This document shows, piece after piece, positions 39,256-49,748 of a stretch of 64,000 nucleotides of DNA (positions are counted from its first letter, which is position 1; every line of letters starts with the position of its first letter). Source of the DNA: Gammaproteobacteria bacterium (GTDB lineage: Bacteria > Pseudomonadota > Gammaproteobacteria > Xanthomonadales > SZUA-36); NCBI GenBank assembly GCA_030428105.1, contig JAUIBE010000006.1, positions 62,001 to 126,000 of the forward strand, given 5' to 3'. The notes beneath the pieces were generated by a model. That model did not search any database, was not told the DNA's origin, and worked only from the letters and a program-made list of their open reading frames with translations. The translations under genes and the position numbers were made by a program.

Positions 39256-40301
39256 TGACGAACGGACCTAGAATTGCAGTGGTCGGCGCCAGCGGCGCCG
39301 TTGGCGAAGTCATGCTGGAGTTGCTGGCGCAGCGCAAGCACCCGGCGGCAAACATCAGCGCCCTGGCCAGTGCGCGCTCTGCCGGCCAGGACGTGGAGTA
39401 CGGTCGCAAGCAGCTGACCATGGAAGACCTCGCCGACTTCGATTTCTCGGCGGTGGATTACGCCCTGTTTTCTGCTGGTGGCTCAGTCAGCAAAGAGCAC
39501 GCGCCGCGCGCGGCCAAAGCCGGGGCCATCGTCATCGACAACACCTCGGCGTTCCGTTACGACGACGACATCCCGTTGACGGTTCCGGAGGTCAACCCCG
39601 GGTCCCTGGATGCGGTTGGGCCGGGCAGCATCATCGCCAACCCCAACTGCTCCACCATCCAGATGGTGGTTGCATTGGCGCCCATCCACGCCGCGGTTGG
39701 CATTTCCCGCGTCAACGTCGCCACTTACCAGTCAGTTTCCGGCGCCGGCCGCCGTGGGCTCAACGAGTTGGCCCAGCAAACGGCGGGGCGGCTGAATTTC
39801 CGCGAGCCGGAAATGAACGCGTTTGTCCAACCGATCGCCTTCAATGTGCTGCCCCAGATCGACGAGATGCTGGAAAACGGCTATTCACGCGAAGAGATGA
39901 AAATGCTGTGGGAGACGCAGAAAATTCTTGGTGACGAACGCATTGCGGTGAGCGCCACGGCAGTGCGCGTGCCGGTTTTCTACGGCCATGCCGAGGCGGT
40001 GCACCTGGAAACCCGCGAAGAAATCGATATCGAAACCGTGCGTGAATTGCTGCGCGAAGCACCCGGCGTAACCCTGCTGGATAGCGATGTCACCGAGCAC
40101 CCAACGCCGGTGACGCACGCCGCCGGCAAAGATGACGTGTTCGTGGGCCGCCTGCGCCGCGACCTCAGTCATCCGCGGGGTATCTGCATGTGGGTGGTTG
40201 CCGACAACGTACGCAAGGGCGCCGCGCTCAACGCGGTACAGATCATGGAATGGCTGGAGGCGCGCAGCAGCGCCACCGTCAAGGAAGGGCTTCAGGCATG
40301 A
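39255..40301 (+). CDS. asd: Aspartate-semialdehyde dehydrogenase
   Basis: It reduces aspartyl phosphate to the semialdehyde for lysine, diaminopimelate, threonine and methionine. NADP site GASGAVGEVMLELL (11-24), catalytic C132 in NPNCSTIQ, and the His in VPVFYGHAEAVHLE region are present. Length is 348, the short Pseudomonas/Gram-positive-like form rather than the E. coli form. It opens the conserved run asd-fimV-truA-trpF and overlaps fimV by 4 bp (ATGA). Confidence 0.95.
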   Translation: MTNGPRIAVVGASGAVGEVMLELLAQRKHPAANISALASARSAGQDVEYGRKQLTMEDLADFDFSAVDYALFSAGGSVSKEHAPRAAKAGAIVIDNTSAFRYDDDIPLTVPEVNPGSLDAVGPGSIIANPNCSTIQMVVALAPIHAAVGISRVNVATYQSVSGAGRRGLNELAQQTAGRLNFREPEMNAFVQPIAFNVLPQIDEMLENGYSREEMKMLWETQKILGDERIAVSATAVRVPVFYGHAEAVHLETREEIDIETVRELLREAPGVTLLDSDVTEHPTPVTHAAGKDDVFVGRLRRDLSHPRGICMWVVADNVRKGAALNAVQIMEWLEARSSATVKEGLQA

Positions 40302-42250
40302 GATTCACTCGCTGCGGTTTATTGCTCGCGCTCGCATTGCTGCTCCACGCCGGTTCGGCCTGGTCCCTTGGGCTGGGAGACGCCCGGGTGGAATCCTTTA
40401 TCGGCCAGCCGCTGGAGATGCGCATTGACCTGCTCACCGCGCCCACCGACGACCTTGATGGCGTCACAGCGCGGTTGGCGTCGGCCGATGACTTTGCACT
40501 GATTGGAGCCGACCGTTCGGCAATTGGCATGCCGCTGACCTTCTCGGTACGGGAAGCGCGCGGCGGCCAGGGTGCGCATATCCTGGTCACTTCCCGGCAG
40601 TCGATGAGTGACCCGGTGTTGCGCCTGGTGGTGGAAGTCACCTGGGCCAGCGGCCGCCTGCTGCGCGAGTACACCGTTTTCCTGGATCCGCCTACAGTGC
40701 CGTCCCGCGCACCCGAGCCGGTGGTGAGCACCGCCCCGGCGGCGCCGCAACCCGCGGAAACAACAGCCCCGGTCGCGGACAGTCCCGCGCCTGTGGAGCG
40801 CGTGGCCGACTCGGCGCCGGCTCCCCAGGTCATCAACCGCGAGCCCGCTGAAGAAACGCAGCCCGCGGTCGCCGAAGAAAGTTCTCCCGCACCCCAGTCA
40901 CAGCCCGAGTCCCGGTCCGCCACCGGCAGTGAGGTTGCGGATGGCGGCGAGTATGGGCCAGTGCAGAGTGGCGAGACGCTGTGGCGCGTGGCATCCAACT
41001 ACGTCGGCCAGTCGGGCCTGAACATGAACCAGGTGATGCTGGCGATCCAGCGCAAGAATCCGCAGGCCTTCCTGGATGACAACATCAACCTGCTGAAACG
41101 CGGGGCCACGCTTGATATGCCAAGCGCCGCTGAAATCGAAGAGGTTTCGCGGCAACGGGCGCAGGAACTGGTTGCGCAACAGGAGGCGGCGTTTCGCATG
41201 CGCGGCTCACTGGCCAGCAGTTCAACACCGTTGCTGGCCGCTGAGTCCAGCCCCGAGGCTGCGCCGGCGCCAGCCTATGATGCGCCTGATACCGAGCAGG
41301 AAACCGTTTCGCGCCTGGAAATCGTCCCGGCCTCCGAAACCGACAACCTGGCGGCCCAGCCTGGAACCGGCGCTGTGCCGGGCGGCGAAGGCGAGGAAGA
41401 GTTGCAGCGTGACCTGAGGGAGGAGTTGGCCCGCACCGAGGAAGAACTGTACAGCGAGCGCCAGCAGAACGAATACCTGCGTGATCGCATCAATGAGCTC
41501 GAGGCGCAGCTGGCCGAAGCCGAGCCTGAAGACGCCGGTTTCGTGGCTGACAACGAAATGGCCAACCTCGAAGACCGCCTGCAAACGGAGCGCTTCGAGG
41601 AAGCCTCGCGGCCCGACGAGATGACCCCGGCTCCGGCCGTTGAAGCGCAGCCCGAGCACGACAGCAACATTCCTTCGGTGACCACCAGCGCAGCCGATGA
41701 AGACTCGCCCTGGTATGCCAGCACGATGGTCTGGATCGTCATGGTCCTGATCGTGGTCGCGGCGGTGGCTGGCTGGCTATTGAACCGCCGTCGAGCGGTT
41801 GAGTACGACCTGTCGGCTAATGTCGACCCCGAACCACCGGTGGATCGCTTGCGAGACGAAGCCGAGGAAATCCTGCGTACGCTCGACGCTGATCGGCGTG
41901 GAGCCGAGGAACTTGAAGAGGATCGAGTGGTGGAAATCGCGGCCACCGAGGACGCGCTCTCCGATGAAGGTGGGGAAGTCCTGTTTGATTCCGCCGAGGA
42001 AGAACCTGATTGGTCTAACGAGCAGGAAGAAGCCGCACCACCCAGGCGGGCCAGCAGTCGCGCCAGGGATGATGGCAATGCCACGGTACTGGATGAGAAC
42101 AGCAGTGATCCCGAGATCAAGCTGGACCTCGCCCGGGCCTATATCTCGATGGGCGACAAGGAAGCAGCGCGCGTCATCCTGGACGAAGTGCTTTCCACCG
42201 GCAGCGAGGCGCAACAGGCAGAAGCCCGTTCGATGATGGACGAGCTCTGA
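40298..42250 (+). CDS. fimV: FimV/HubP-family polar hub protein
   Basis: A large acidic protein that in Pseudomonas and Vibrio organises the cell pole and type IV pili or chemotaxis. Signal peptide (AWS-LG), FimV N-terminal domain (GLGDARVESFIGQPLEMRIDLL), Pro/Ala/Glu-rich region, a LysM-like segment (VQSGETLWRVASNYV, about 237), a coiled coil (RDLREELARTEEELYSERQQ, about 400), one transmembrane helix (about 475-495), and the conserved C-terminal TPR-like FimV domain (KLDLARAYISMGDKEAARVIL). Start by ATGA overlap with asd. Confidence 0.9.
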   Translation: MRFTRCGLLLALALLLHAGSAWSLGLGDARVESFIGQPLEMRIDLLTAPTDDLDGVTARLASADDFALIGADRSAIGMPLTFSVREARGGQGAHILVTSRQSMSDPVLRLVVEVTWASGRLLREYTVFLDPPTVPSRAPEPVVSTAPAAPQPAETTAPVADSPAPVERVADSAPAPQVINREPAEETQPAVAEESSPAPQSQPESRSATGSEVADGGEYGPVQSGETLWRVASNYVGQSGLNMNQVMLAIQRKNPQAFLDDNINLLKRGATLDMPSAAEIEEVSRQRAQELVAQQEAAFRMRGSLASSSTPLLAAESSPEAAPAPAYDAPDTEQETVSRLEIVPASETDNLAAQPGTGAVPGGEGEEELQRDLREELARTEEELYSERQQNEYLRDRINELEAQLAEAEPEDAGFVADNEMANLEDRLQTERFEEASRPDEMTPAPAVEAQPEHDSNIPSVTTSAADEDSPWYASTMVWIVMVLIVVAAVAGWLLNRRRAVEYDLSANVDPEPPVDRLRDEAEEILRTLDADRRGAEELEEDRVVEIAATEDALSDEGGEVLFDSAEEEPDWSNEQEEAAPPRRASSRARDDGNATVLDENSSDPEIKLDLARAYISMGDKEAARVILDEVLSTGSEAQQAEARSMMDEL

Positions 42251-42270
42251 GCGCTCGCTGACACGGAAGT

Positions 42271-43062
42271 ATGCGCCTTGCAGCGGGCCTGGAATATGAC
42301 GGCAGCCGGTTTCTCGGTTGGCAGGTCCAGGCCCAGCAGCCCACCGTCCAGTCGAGCGTTGAGCAAGCCCTTTCACGCATCGCCAATCACCCGGTCAAGG
42401 TAACCGCCAGCGGCCGCACTGATACCGGCGTCCATGCGCTGGAGCAGGTGATCCATTTCGACAGCGACGCGGCGCGCAGCGAGCGCCAATGGATTCTTGG
42501 GCTCAACAGCAACCTTCCCGAGGGAATCAGTGTCCTGTGGATGCGCCAGGTGGACGATGAATTTCACGCCCGCTTCAGCGCTTACTCCCGCCGCTACCGC
42601 TACGTGATCCTGAATCGCCAGGTACGCCCGGCGCTGGACCAGGGACGCGTCACCTGGGTTCGCCAGCCTCTGGATGCCGAGCGGATGAACCAGGGGGCGC
42701 AACACCTGGTTGGCGAGCATGATTTCACCTCGTTTCGCGCCAGCGCCTGCCAGGCCCGTCACCCGGTGCGTGAAATACGCGAAATATCAGTGCGCAGGCA
42801 GGGCGACTACCTGGTGATGGATGTCGCCGCCAACGCCTTTCTCTACCACATGGTGCGCAACATCGCCGGCAGTTTGCTCGAGGTGGGAAAAGGAGAGCAG
42901 GGTCCCGACTGGATGGCTGAGATTCTCGCAGCCCGCGACCGCGACCAGGCTGGCGTGACCGCGCCCCCGGACGGCCTCTACTTCGCCAAGGTGCGCTACC
43001 CCGATCACTTCGGGCTGCCTGGCCGACTTCGCCCGTTTCCTTTTTCGGTCACTCCCTCCTGA
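42271..43062 (+). CDS. truA: tRNA pseudouridine(38-40) synthase
   Basis: It makes pseudouridine at positions 38-40 of the anticodon stem. Catalytic D51 lies in ASGRTDTGVHA; FLGWQVQ and the C-terminal AFLYHMVRNIAG are typical. Length is 263 (270 in E. coli). Adjacent to fimV (20 bp) and trpF (47 bp) in the conserved order. Confidence 0.97.
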   Translation: MRLAAGLEYDGSRFLGWQVQAQQPTVQSSVEQALSRIANHPVKVTASGRTDTGVHALEQVIHFDSDAARSERQWILGLNSNLPEGISVLWMRQVDDEFHARFSAYSRRYRYVILNRQVRPALDQGRVTWVRQPLDAERMNQGAQHLVGEHDFTSFRASACQARHPVREIREISVRRQGDYLVMDVAANAFLYHMVRNIAGSLLEVGKGEQGPDWMAEILAARDRDQAGVTAPPDGLYFAKVRYPDHFGLPGRLRPFPFSVTPS

Positions 43063-43109
43063 CCCGACTGGCGGTTTAAGCCAGTGGCCTTTGTCGTTAA
43101 CATGCGCAG

Positions 43110-43742
43110 ATGAAGCGCACGCGCGTGAAAATTTGTGGTCTGACCAGGCGGGAGGACGTGAATGCCGCGGTTGAATGCGGCGCCGACGCGCTCGGCTTCG
43201 TGTTCGCGCCACGCAGTCCCCGCAGGGTTCAGCCATCGGATGCGCGCGGCCTGGCCGCTGCGGTCCCGGCGCTGGTCACCCGTGTAGGGTTGTTCATGGA
43301 CCAGCCGGCCGACGAAGTGGCGCGGGTTCTGGAAGAAGTCCCGCTGGGACTGCTGCAGTTTCATGGCTCCGAAGATGCGGCCTATTGCAAGCAGTTCGGA
43401 TTGCCCTATATCAAAGCTGTGAGCATGCAAAACGCGGCGTCTGTGGCGGAAGCAGCAGAGGCGCACGCATCGGCAACCGGCCTGGTTCTTGATAGCCACC
43501 AGCCCGGCGGTATCGGTGGAACAGGCGAGGTATTTGACTGGTCGCTGGCTACTGGCTGCGCGATGCCAGTGCTACTGGCGGGCGGGCTGAACGCCAGTAA
43601 CGTGGCGGCGGCGATTGCCGCAGTCCGACCATGGGCGGTTGATGTTTCCAGCGGCGTTGAAGACGCGCCCGGAATCAAGAACGCAGAGAAAATCAGGAAT
43701 TTTATGCTAGAGGTGAATCGTGGCGACCGTATTGGAAGCTAA
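43110..43742 (+). CDS. trpF: Phosphoribosylanthranilate isomerase
   Basis: TIM-barrel enzyme of tryptophan synthesis. The catalytic Cys is in [11 protein letters not shown], the Asp in [19 protein letters not shown], and the phosphate loop is AGGLNASNV...VDVSSGVE. It is a separate 210-residue protein and not fused to trpC as in E. coli. Its end overlaps the GTG start of trpB. Confidence 0.96.
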   Translation: MKRTRVKICGLTRREDVNAAVECGADALGFVFAPRSPRRVQPSDARGLAAAVPALVTRVGLFMDQPADEVARVLEEVPLGLLQFHGSEDAAYCKQFGLPYIKAVSMQNAASVAEAAEAHASATGLVLDSHQPGGIGGTGEVFDWSLATGCAMPVLLAGGLNASNVAAAIAAVRPWAVDVSSGVEDAPGIKNAEKIRNFMLEVNRGDRIGS

Positions 43743-44970
43743 AGAAGGCAGCGCCATGGGCGCGCAATCCGACTTGAACTCGTTGGACGTGGATAACAAC
43801 GGTCATTTCGGCCCGTTCGGTGGCAGTTACGCTTCCGAGACCCTGATGCACGCGCTGGAAGAGTTGACCGAGGCCTACCAGCGCTGGAGCAGTGATGACG
43901 AATTCATGGCGCGCTTTGACAGCGACCTCGCGCACTACGTGGGTCGGCCCTCGCCGATTTACCATGCGGAGCGGCTGAGTGAGCACTGCGGCGGCGCCAA
44001 AATCCTGCTCAAGCGCGAAGACCTGAACCACACGGGCGCGCACAAGATCAACAACACGGTAGGGCAGGCGCTGCTTGCCAAATACATGGGCAAATCACGG
44101 GTGATCGCCGAAACCGGCGCCGGCCAGCACGGCGTGGCCTCGGCCACCGTGGCTGCCCGCCTGGGCCAGGACTGCGTGGTGTACATGGGTGAAGTCGACG
44201 TTCACCGCCAGGCAATCAACGTGTTTCGCATGCGCCTGCTCGGCGCCGAGGTGCGCACCGTGACCGCGGGTTCGCGCACCCTCAAGGATGCCCTTAACGA
44301 GGCCATGCGCGACTGGGTGAGCAACATCGACGATACCTTCTACATCATTGGCACCGTCGCCGGCCCGCACCCGTATCCAACCCTGGTGCGCGACTTTAAC
44401 GCCGTGGTCGGCCGCGAGGCGCGACGCCAGATGGAAGCGCAGTATGGCACCCAGCCCGATGCGCTGGTGGCCTGCGTGGGTGGCGGCTCCAACGCGATGG
44501 GCCTGTTCCACCCGTACATCGAGGACCGCGCGGTGAAGATGTTTGGCGTGGAGGCCGCCGGCCATGGTCTGGAGACCGGCCAGCATGCCGCTTCCCTTTG
44601 CGCCGGCAGGCCCGGTGTGCTGCATGGTTGCCGCAGCTATATTATCGACGACAGCCACGGCCAGATCCTGCACACCCATTCGGTTTCCGCCGGGCTGGAT
44701 TATCCCGGAGTGGGGCCGGAGCACGCCTGGCTGAAAGACACCGGGCGCGCCCAGTATGTGTCGATCACCGATGACGAGGCGCTGGACGCCTTTCACCGCC
44801 TGACTCGCCTGGAAGGCATCCTTCCTGCGCTTGAAAGCAGTCATGCGGTGGCCTACGGCATGAAACTGGCCGCCTCCATGAGCCGTGACCAGATTGTGCT
44901 GATCAACCTTTCCGGGCGAGGCGACAAGGATGTGCACACCGTCGCCGAACTCGAGAACATCAGCCTCTAG
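43720..44970 (+). CDS. trpB: Tryptophan synthase beta chain
   Basis: PLP enzyme condensing indole with serine. The Schiff-base Lys is K109 in [13 protein letters not shown]; the glycine-rich phosphate loop is [10 protein letters not shown]. Length is 416 from the GTG at 43720, which overlaps trpF and has GAGG upstream; an ATG at 43756 would give the more usual 404 residues. The order trpF-trpB-trpA, followed by accD, is the xanthomonad-type arrangement. Confidence 0.97.
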   Translation: MATVLEAKEGSAMGAQSDLNSLDVDNNGHFGPFGGSYASETLMHALEELTEAYQRWSSDDEFMARFDSDLAHYVGRPSPIYHAERLSEHCGGAKILLKREDLNHTGAHKINNTVGQALLAKYMGKSRVIAETGAGQHGVASATVAARLGQDCVVYMGEVDVHRQAINVFRMRLLGAEVRTVTAGSRTLKDALNEAMRDWVSNIDDTFYIIGTVAGPHPYPTLVRDFNAVVGREARRQMEAQYGTQPDALVACVGGGSNAMGLFHPYIEDRAVKMFGVEAAGHGLETGQHAASLCAGRPGVLHGCRSYIIDDSHGQILHTHSVSAGLDYPGVGPEHAWLKDTGRAQYVSITDDEALDAFHRLTRLEGILPALESSHAVAYGMKLAASMSRDQIVLINLSGRGDKDVHTVAELENISL

Positions 44971-44985
44971 GAGCGCACGCATACC

Positions 44986-45822
44986 ATGGCAAGCAACAGA
45001 ATTGATGTGCGCTTCGCGGCACTGGCAGAGCAGGGCAGGACCGCCCTGATTCCTTTTATGACCGCTGGCGATCCGCATCCTGACTGGACCGTGGCGATGA
45101 TGCACGAGTTGGTGGCCTCCGGCGCCGACCTGCTCGAGCTGGGTGTGCCGTTTTCCGACCCCACCGCTGACGGCCCGGTGATCCAGGCTGCCAGTGAGCG
45201 CGCCATCGAAAAAGGCGTCAGCCTGGAAAGCGTGTTCGACATGGTTCGGCGCTTTCGCGCCGAAGACAGCGAGACGCCGGTCATCCTGATGGGCTACCTC
45301 AATCCAATCGAGCGGCTTGGCTACGCCGATTGTTTCGCGGCCGCGGCTGATGCGGGCGTGGATGGCATGCTGATTGTCGACTGCCCGCCCGAGGAAATGG
45401 CGCAACTGCGCCCCCACCTGGATGCTTCAGGCCTCTACCCGATTTGCCTGGTGGCGCCCACCACCACCGAGCGGCGGCGCAAACTGATTTGTGCAGCAGC
45501 CGCGGGATTTGTTTACTACGTGTCGTTCAAGGGCATCACCGGCGCCAACCGCCTCGATGCCAACACGCTGGTTCAACCACTTGCAGACCTGCGTGAAGAT
45601 ACCAGCCTGCCGCTGGTTGTCGGCTTCGGCATCAAGGACCCGCAAGGCGCGTCAGCAGTGGCTTTCGCGGCCGATGGCGTGGTCATTGGCAGCGCGCTGG
45701 TAGCCACGCTCGCGGATGCGGAGAGCGAAGCAGAGGCGCTCGAGCGAATCTGTGCCTTTGTTGCGCCCATCCGGCAGGCCATGGACAATACGGACCACCC
45801 TGGCAAGCAAGTGGCTTCATGA
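44986..45822 (+). CDS. trpA: Tryptophan synthase alpha chain
   Basis: TIM-barrel subunit that releases indole from indole-3-glycerol phosphate and channels it to TrpB. The catalytic Glu is in [18 protein letters not shown], the Asp in LIVDCPPEE, and the phosphate region [10 protein letters not shown] is present. Length 278. It follows trpB by 15 bp and overlaps accD by 4 bp. Confidence 0.97.
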   Translation: MASNRIDVRFAALAEQGRTALIPFMTAGDPHPDWTVAMMHELVASGADLLELGVPFSDPTADGPVIQAASERAIEKGVSLESVFDMVRRFRAEDSETPVILMGYLNPIERLGYADCFAAAADAGVDGMLIVDCPPEEMAQLRPHLDASGLYPICLVAPTTTERRRKLICAAAAGFVYYVSFKGITGANRLDANTLVQPLADLREDTSLPLVVGFGIKDPQGASAVAFAADGVVIGSALVATLADAESEAEALERICAFVAPIRQAMDNTDHPGKQVAS

Positions 45823-46727
45823 GCTGGTTTCAAAAACTGATGCCTTCGCGCATTCGCACCGAGGGCGGCAACAAGCGCAACGTGCCCGAGGGGCTGTGGA
45901 CCAAGTGCGGTTCCTGTTCCGCGGTGTTGTACCGCCCTGAGCTAGAGCGCAACATGCTGGTGTGTCCCAAGTGCGCCAACCACATGCCCGTTAACGCGCG
46001 CATGCGCCTGAAGCTGTTCCTGGACGAAGGCGAGCAGCGTGAAGTCGCGTCCAATCTCGAACCAGTGGATGCCCTGCGTTTCCGTGACAGCAAAAAATAT
46101 CGCGATCGCATCGTCGCCGCGCAGAAGAAAACCGGCGAGAAAGATGCGCTGATCGCAATGGTTGGACGCCTTCATGGGCGTGAAGTCGTGGCCTGTGCAT
46201 TTGAGTTCGGCTTCCTCGGCGGATCCATGGGTTCGGTGGTGGGGGAGAAATTTGCCCGCGCCGGCCTGGAGGCGATGCGCCTGGATGCGCCGATGATCTG
46301 TTTCTCGGCCACTGGCGGCGCGCGCATGCAGGAAGGCCTGCTTTCCCTGATGCAGATGGCCAAGACCAGTGGCGTGCTGGCGCGCATGGCGCGCAAGGGC
46401 GTGCCGTTTATTTCCGTGCTCACCCATCCAACCACCGGCGGCGTATCCGCCAGCCTTGGCATGCTGGGTGACGTGAACATCGCCGAGCCGGGGGCGTTGA
46501 TCGGTTTCGCCGGGCCTCGCGTGATTGAACAGACCGTGCGTGAAAAGCTGCCGGAAGGCTTCCAGCGCAGCGAATTCCTGCTGGAGAAGGGCGCGGTGGA
46601 CATGATTGTCGACCGGCGCAACATGCGCGACCAGATCGGCTCACTGCTTTCATTGCTCACTTCCGGGCGTAAGCCCAGGCCGGTCAGCGGCGAACTGGTG
46701 AATGACAAAGCCCCTCAGCCTGAATGA
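45819..46727 (+). CDS. accD: Acetyl-CoA carboxylase carboxyltransferase subunit beta
   Basis: With AccA it transfers the carboxyl group from biotin to acetyl-CoA, giving malonyl-CoA for fatty-acid synthesis. The N-terminal zinc ribbon has C30, C33, C49 and C52. The crotonase-like core contains GGARMQEG and [10 protein letters not shown]. Length 302 (304 in E. coli). Start by ATGA overlap with trpA; folC starts inside its last 26 bp. Confidence 0.97.
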   Translation: MSWFQKLMPSRIRTEGGNKRNVPEGLWTKCGSCSAVLYRPELERNMLVCPKCANHMPVNARMRLKLFLDEGEQREVASNLEPVDALRFRDSKKYRDRIVAAQKKTGEKDALIAMVGRLHGREVVACAFEFGFLGGSMGSVVGEKFARAGLEAMRLDAPMICFSATGGARMQEGLLSLMQMAKTSGVLARMARKGVPFISVLTHPTTGGVSASLGMLGDVNIAEPGALIGFAGPRVIEQTVREKLPEGFQRSEFLLEKGAVDMIVDRRNMRDQIGSLLSLLTSGRKPRPVSGELVNDKAPQPE

Positions 46728-47976
46728 CTGGCTAGAACGAATCCAGGCGCGCCACCCGGCCGCCATTGAGCTTGGCCTTGAGCGCTGCGCCGATGTCTGG
46801 TCACGGATGGGCCGGCCCAGGCCCGCACCCCGCGTGATCACTGTTGCTGGTACCAACGGCAAGGGCTCTACCGTGGCCGGCATCGAGGCTGGTCTTAGCG
46901 CCCTGGGTCGGCGCGTTGGCTGTTACACATCACCCCACCTGCTCGAGTACAACGAACGCGTTCGCATCCAGGGCCAGTCGGCCACGGACCAGCAGCTTGT
47001 CGACGGCTTTGAATCGGTCGAAAGGGCGCTGGGCGAAACTTCCCTCACTTACTTTGAATTTGGAACCCTGGCCGCATTCGCCACCCTGGCTGCCCAGGAG
47101 CTGGATTACGCCGTACTCGAGGTGGGGCTGGGCGGCCGCCTGGATGCAGTCAACATCGTTGACGCCGACCTCGCGGTCATCACCCGCATCGGCCTGGATC
47201 ACCAGGACTACCTGGGCGACAGCCGCGAGCAGATCGGCCGCGAAAAAGCCGGGATCATGCGGCCTGGCCAGACAGTCGTGGTCAGCGACCGGCAACCACC
47301 GGAGAGCGTGCTGGCGCATGCCGAGGCGCTGGAAGTGAAGCTCATCAGCATTGGCGATGATTTCGACGTGGCGCCAGCCGAGCAGGGCGCCAGTTTTGAA
47401 TATTTCTACGCGGATTGGTCCACGCCACTGCAGATTGCACTGGCAGGCCGCCACCAGGGCGACAACCTGGCGGGCGCCTTGACCGCAGTCTTGCTCGCGG
47501 AACCCGAAGCGGCGCAAGCGCCTGAAGCCGTGGCCCGCGCCATTGGTGAAACCCGGATTCGAGGTCGAATGGAACAGGTGCGCGCTGCGCCAATGGTCAT
47601 CGTTGATGTGGGACACAACCCGATGGCCGCGGAAGTCATCCACGATTACCTGTGTCGGGCAGAACACGCGCGCTGCCATGCCGTGGTGGGCATGTTGGCC
47701 GACAAGGACGCCGAGGGTGTTGCGGCGGTACTGGCCGGTCGTGTATCACGCTGGTACTGCGGCGGGCTGAAGGGCGAGCGGGGCCAAAGCGGCGTGCAGC
47801 TCGCGGCTCGGATCGCCACGGAAGCGGGCAAAGCGCCGGTCGAATCGTTTGATACGGTCAGCGATGCGTTGGCGCAGGCGCTGACGCAGGCAAGCGCTGA
47901 TGACCTGGTGCTGGTATTCGGCTCGTTCTACACCGCGGCCGAGGCCATCTCGCACCTGCAAGGGGCTAACTGTTAG
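46702..47976 (+). CDS. folC: Dihydrofolate synthase/folylpolyglutamate synthase
   Basis: A Mur-ligase-like enzyme that adds glutamate to dihydropteroate and folates. P-loop [12 protein letters not shown] (47-58), omega-type region [14 protein letters not shown], and [10 protein letters not shown] in the C-terminal domain. Length 424 (422 in E. coli). It overlaps accD, as in many gammaproteobacteria. Confidence 0.95.
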   Translation: MTKPLSLNDWLERIQARHPAAIELGLERCADVWSRMGRPRPAPRVITVAGTNGKGSTVAGIEAGLSALGRRVGCYTSPHLLEYNERVRIQGQSATDQQLVDGFESVERALGETSLTYFEFGTLAAFATLAAQELDYAVLEVGLGGRLDAVNIVDADLAVITRIGLDHQDYLGDSREQIGREKAGIMRPGQTVVVSDRQPPESVLAHAEALEVKLISIGDDFDVAPAEQGASFEYFYADWSTPLQIALAGRHQGDNLAGALTAVLLAEPEAAQAPEAVARAIGETRIRGRMEQVRAAPMVIVDVGHNPMAAEVIHDYLCRAEHARCHAVVGMLADKDAEGVAAVLAGRVSRWYCGGLKGERGQSGVQLAARIATEAGKAPVESFDTVSDALAQALTQASADDLVLVFGSFYTAAEAISHLQGANC

Positions 47977-48005
47977 AATCGCGGCTGGTTGTCGCCTGGA
48001 TCCAT

Positions 48006-49028
48006 ATGGACAAAGCCCTTAAACAACGCCTGGTCGGTGCAGTGGTGCTGATCGCCCTGGCCGTGATCGTCCTACCGATGCTGTTTGGCGGTCGCCCGGA
48101 TGGCGCCGGCGGCGTTGATGCACGTAGTATCGAGCTGCCCACAGCGCCGCCAGACCTGGATTTCGAGACCCGTCGTTTCCCGGTCGGCAACCAGCCGGTC
48201 GCGCCTAACCCGGGCGCAGCCGACGCCGACCCGGACAAGGACGAAAACGTTGCCGACAGCAACCCAATTCCGCCTTTGCCCGAGCCGCGCGAGTTACCGC
48301 CAGGCGAGGCGCCCGAGGCCAGCGAGACCGTCGAACTGGCCGAAACCCCGGTTGACGCTGCTGAAGAATCAGCGCCGGAGGCGGCGCCCGAGGGGGTCAG
48401 CGAGGATGTGGTCGAGGCAACCGACATTCCCGACCCGGCCGTGGCGCAGGCCGATGGCATGGATGCGCTGGTCGCCAGCCTGACCGATACGGATGCACCA
48501 GCCACCGCGCCCGGCGGCGATCGCTACCTGGTGCAGGTGGCCAGCTTCGGCAACCGGGACAACGCCACCCGCCTGGCTTCGAGCCTGGAAGAGGGCGGTT
48601 TTAACGTGCTGCTGGATACCGTCAGCAGCGACAGCGGCGATCTCAACCGTGTTCGCGTCGGGCCTTATGGCAGCGAGCCGCAGGCCCAGGCCGCCGCCGA
48701 AGCACTGCGCGCCCAGGACTCCGGCCTCAATCCGCGAATCGTCGATATGCAGCCCGATGCCGCCGGCCCGGCGCTGGCCAGCGAGGATCCGCTGATGCGC
48801 TGGGTGGTGCAGGTGGGCAGTTTTTCCAGCCAGGAAAATGCCACCTCGTTGGTTTCGCGCCTGCGCGAGGCGGGACTCAGCGCCTTTGATGAGCGTGTCA
48901 CCTCGGCGGGGTCAACCATCTATCGCGTGCGCGTGGGGCCGTTTATTGATCGTACCGACGCCCTCACTGCCGAGCAGAAAATCACCGCGGATTTCGGCAT
49001 CAACGGCGTGGTGATGAGTTCGGACTAG
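48006..49028 (+). CDS. SPOR-domain protein, DedD-like with two SPOR domains
   Basis: A single N-terminal transmembrane helix (about residues 9-25, VGAVVLIALAVIVLPML), an acidic Pro/Ala/Glu linker, and two C-terminal SPOR domains (YLVQVASFGNRDNATRLA at about 175 and WVVQVGSFSSQENATSLV at about 262). SPOR domains bind glycan strands lacking stem peptides at the division septum. E. coli DedD, found in the same folC-dedD-cvpA-purF context, has one SPOR domain; the duplication is a difference worth noting. Confidence 0.88.
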   Translation: MDKALKQRLVGAVVLIALAVIVLPMLFGGRPDGAGGVDARSIELPTAPPDLDFETRRFPVGNQPVAPNPGAADADPDKDENVADSNPIPPLPEPRELPPGEAPEASETVELAETPVDAAEESAPEAAPEGVSEDVVEATDIPDPAVAQADGMDALVASLTDTDAPATAPGGDRYLVQVASFGNRDNATRLASSLEEGGFNVLLDTVSSDSGDLNRVRVGPYGSEPQAQAAAEALRAQDSGLNPRIVDMQPDAAGPALASEDPLMRWVVQVGSFSSQENATSLVSRLREAGLSAFDERVTSAGSTIYRVRVGPFIDRTDALTAEQKITADFGINGVVMSSD

Positions 49029-49065
49029 TTCCGCCCGTGCGTTTTGTTCGACTGAATTCACCCCC

Positions 49066-49686
49066 ATGACCTGGCCTGACTACGCCATCCTGGCGATCAT
49101 CGCGATCTCCTTGCTGGTCGGCGCGCTCAGGGGCTTTATCAAGGAAGTGTTTTCGTTGCTGGTGTGGGCCGCGGCGTTCGTGGTGGCCTACCGCTTTGCC
49201 GGGGACGTGGCCGTTCTGATGGATGAACACGTCTCCTTGCCCTCGGCGCGCACCGCGATCGGCTTTATCGGCCTGTTCCTGCTGGTGCTGGTGATCGGCG
49301 GGCTGGCCAATTACCTGCTGGGCAAGCTGGTGGAGTCTACCGGCCTGTCGGGTACCGATCGCCTGTTGGGTGGTGTCTTCGGGGTGGTGCGCGGGGCCGC
49401 CATCGTGATCGCGGCGATACTGGTCGCGGGGTTCACGCCGATACCAGCCGACCCGTGGTGGAAAGAGTCGCGGCTGATCCGTTCGTTCATGCCGCTGGTG
49501 AGTTGGAGCGCCACGTTCCTGCCCGAGTCGGTGTCGGAGCATATCGATTTCAACCCGCCGGCGGAGGGGGAAACCCCGGGAGAGAAAGCTGGCGCGGAAG
49601 AGCCGCAAGACGCTGATGAAGCCGCGGCGGCAGAAGAATTGGCCCTGCAGGCCACAATCAACACCGGGCCGGGCAGGTCCGCGTGA
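49066..49686 (+). CDS. cvpA: CvpA family membrane protein
   Basis: Four hydrophobic segments in the first 150 residues and the family motif DYAILAIIAISLLVGALRGFIKEVFSLL at the N terminus. CvpA is needed for colicin V export and envelope stress tolerance in E. coli; the mechanism is unclear. Length is 206 (162 in E. coli); the extra residues are an acidic, Ala/Glu-rich C-terminal tail. purF follows 62 bp later, the usual order. Confidence 0.93.
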   Translation: MTWPDYAILAIIAISLLVGALRGFIKEVFSLLVWAAAFVVAYRFAGDVAVLMDEHVSLPSARTAIGFIGLFLLVLVIGGLANYLLGKLVESTGLSGTDRLLGGVFGVVRGAAIVIAAILVAGFTPIPADPWWKESRLIRSFMPLVSWSATFLPESVSEHIDFNPPAEGETPGEKAGAEEPQDADEAAAAEELALQATINTGPGRSA

Positions 49687-49748
49687 TAAAATTCAAGCAG
49701 TCACCCCGGATCCCACGGGGTCAACCTGGCGGGGAGCAATAAGCAACA

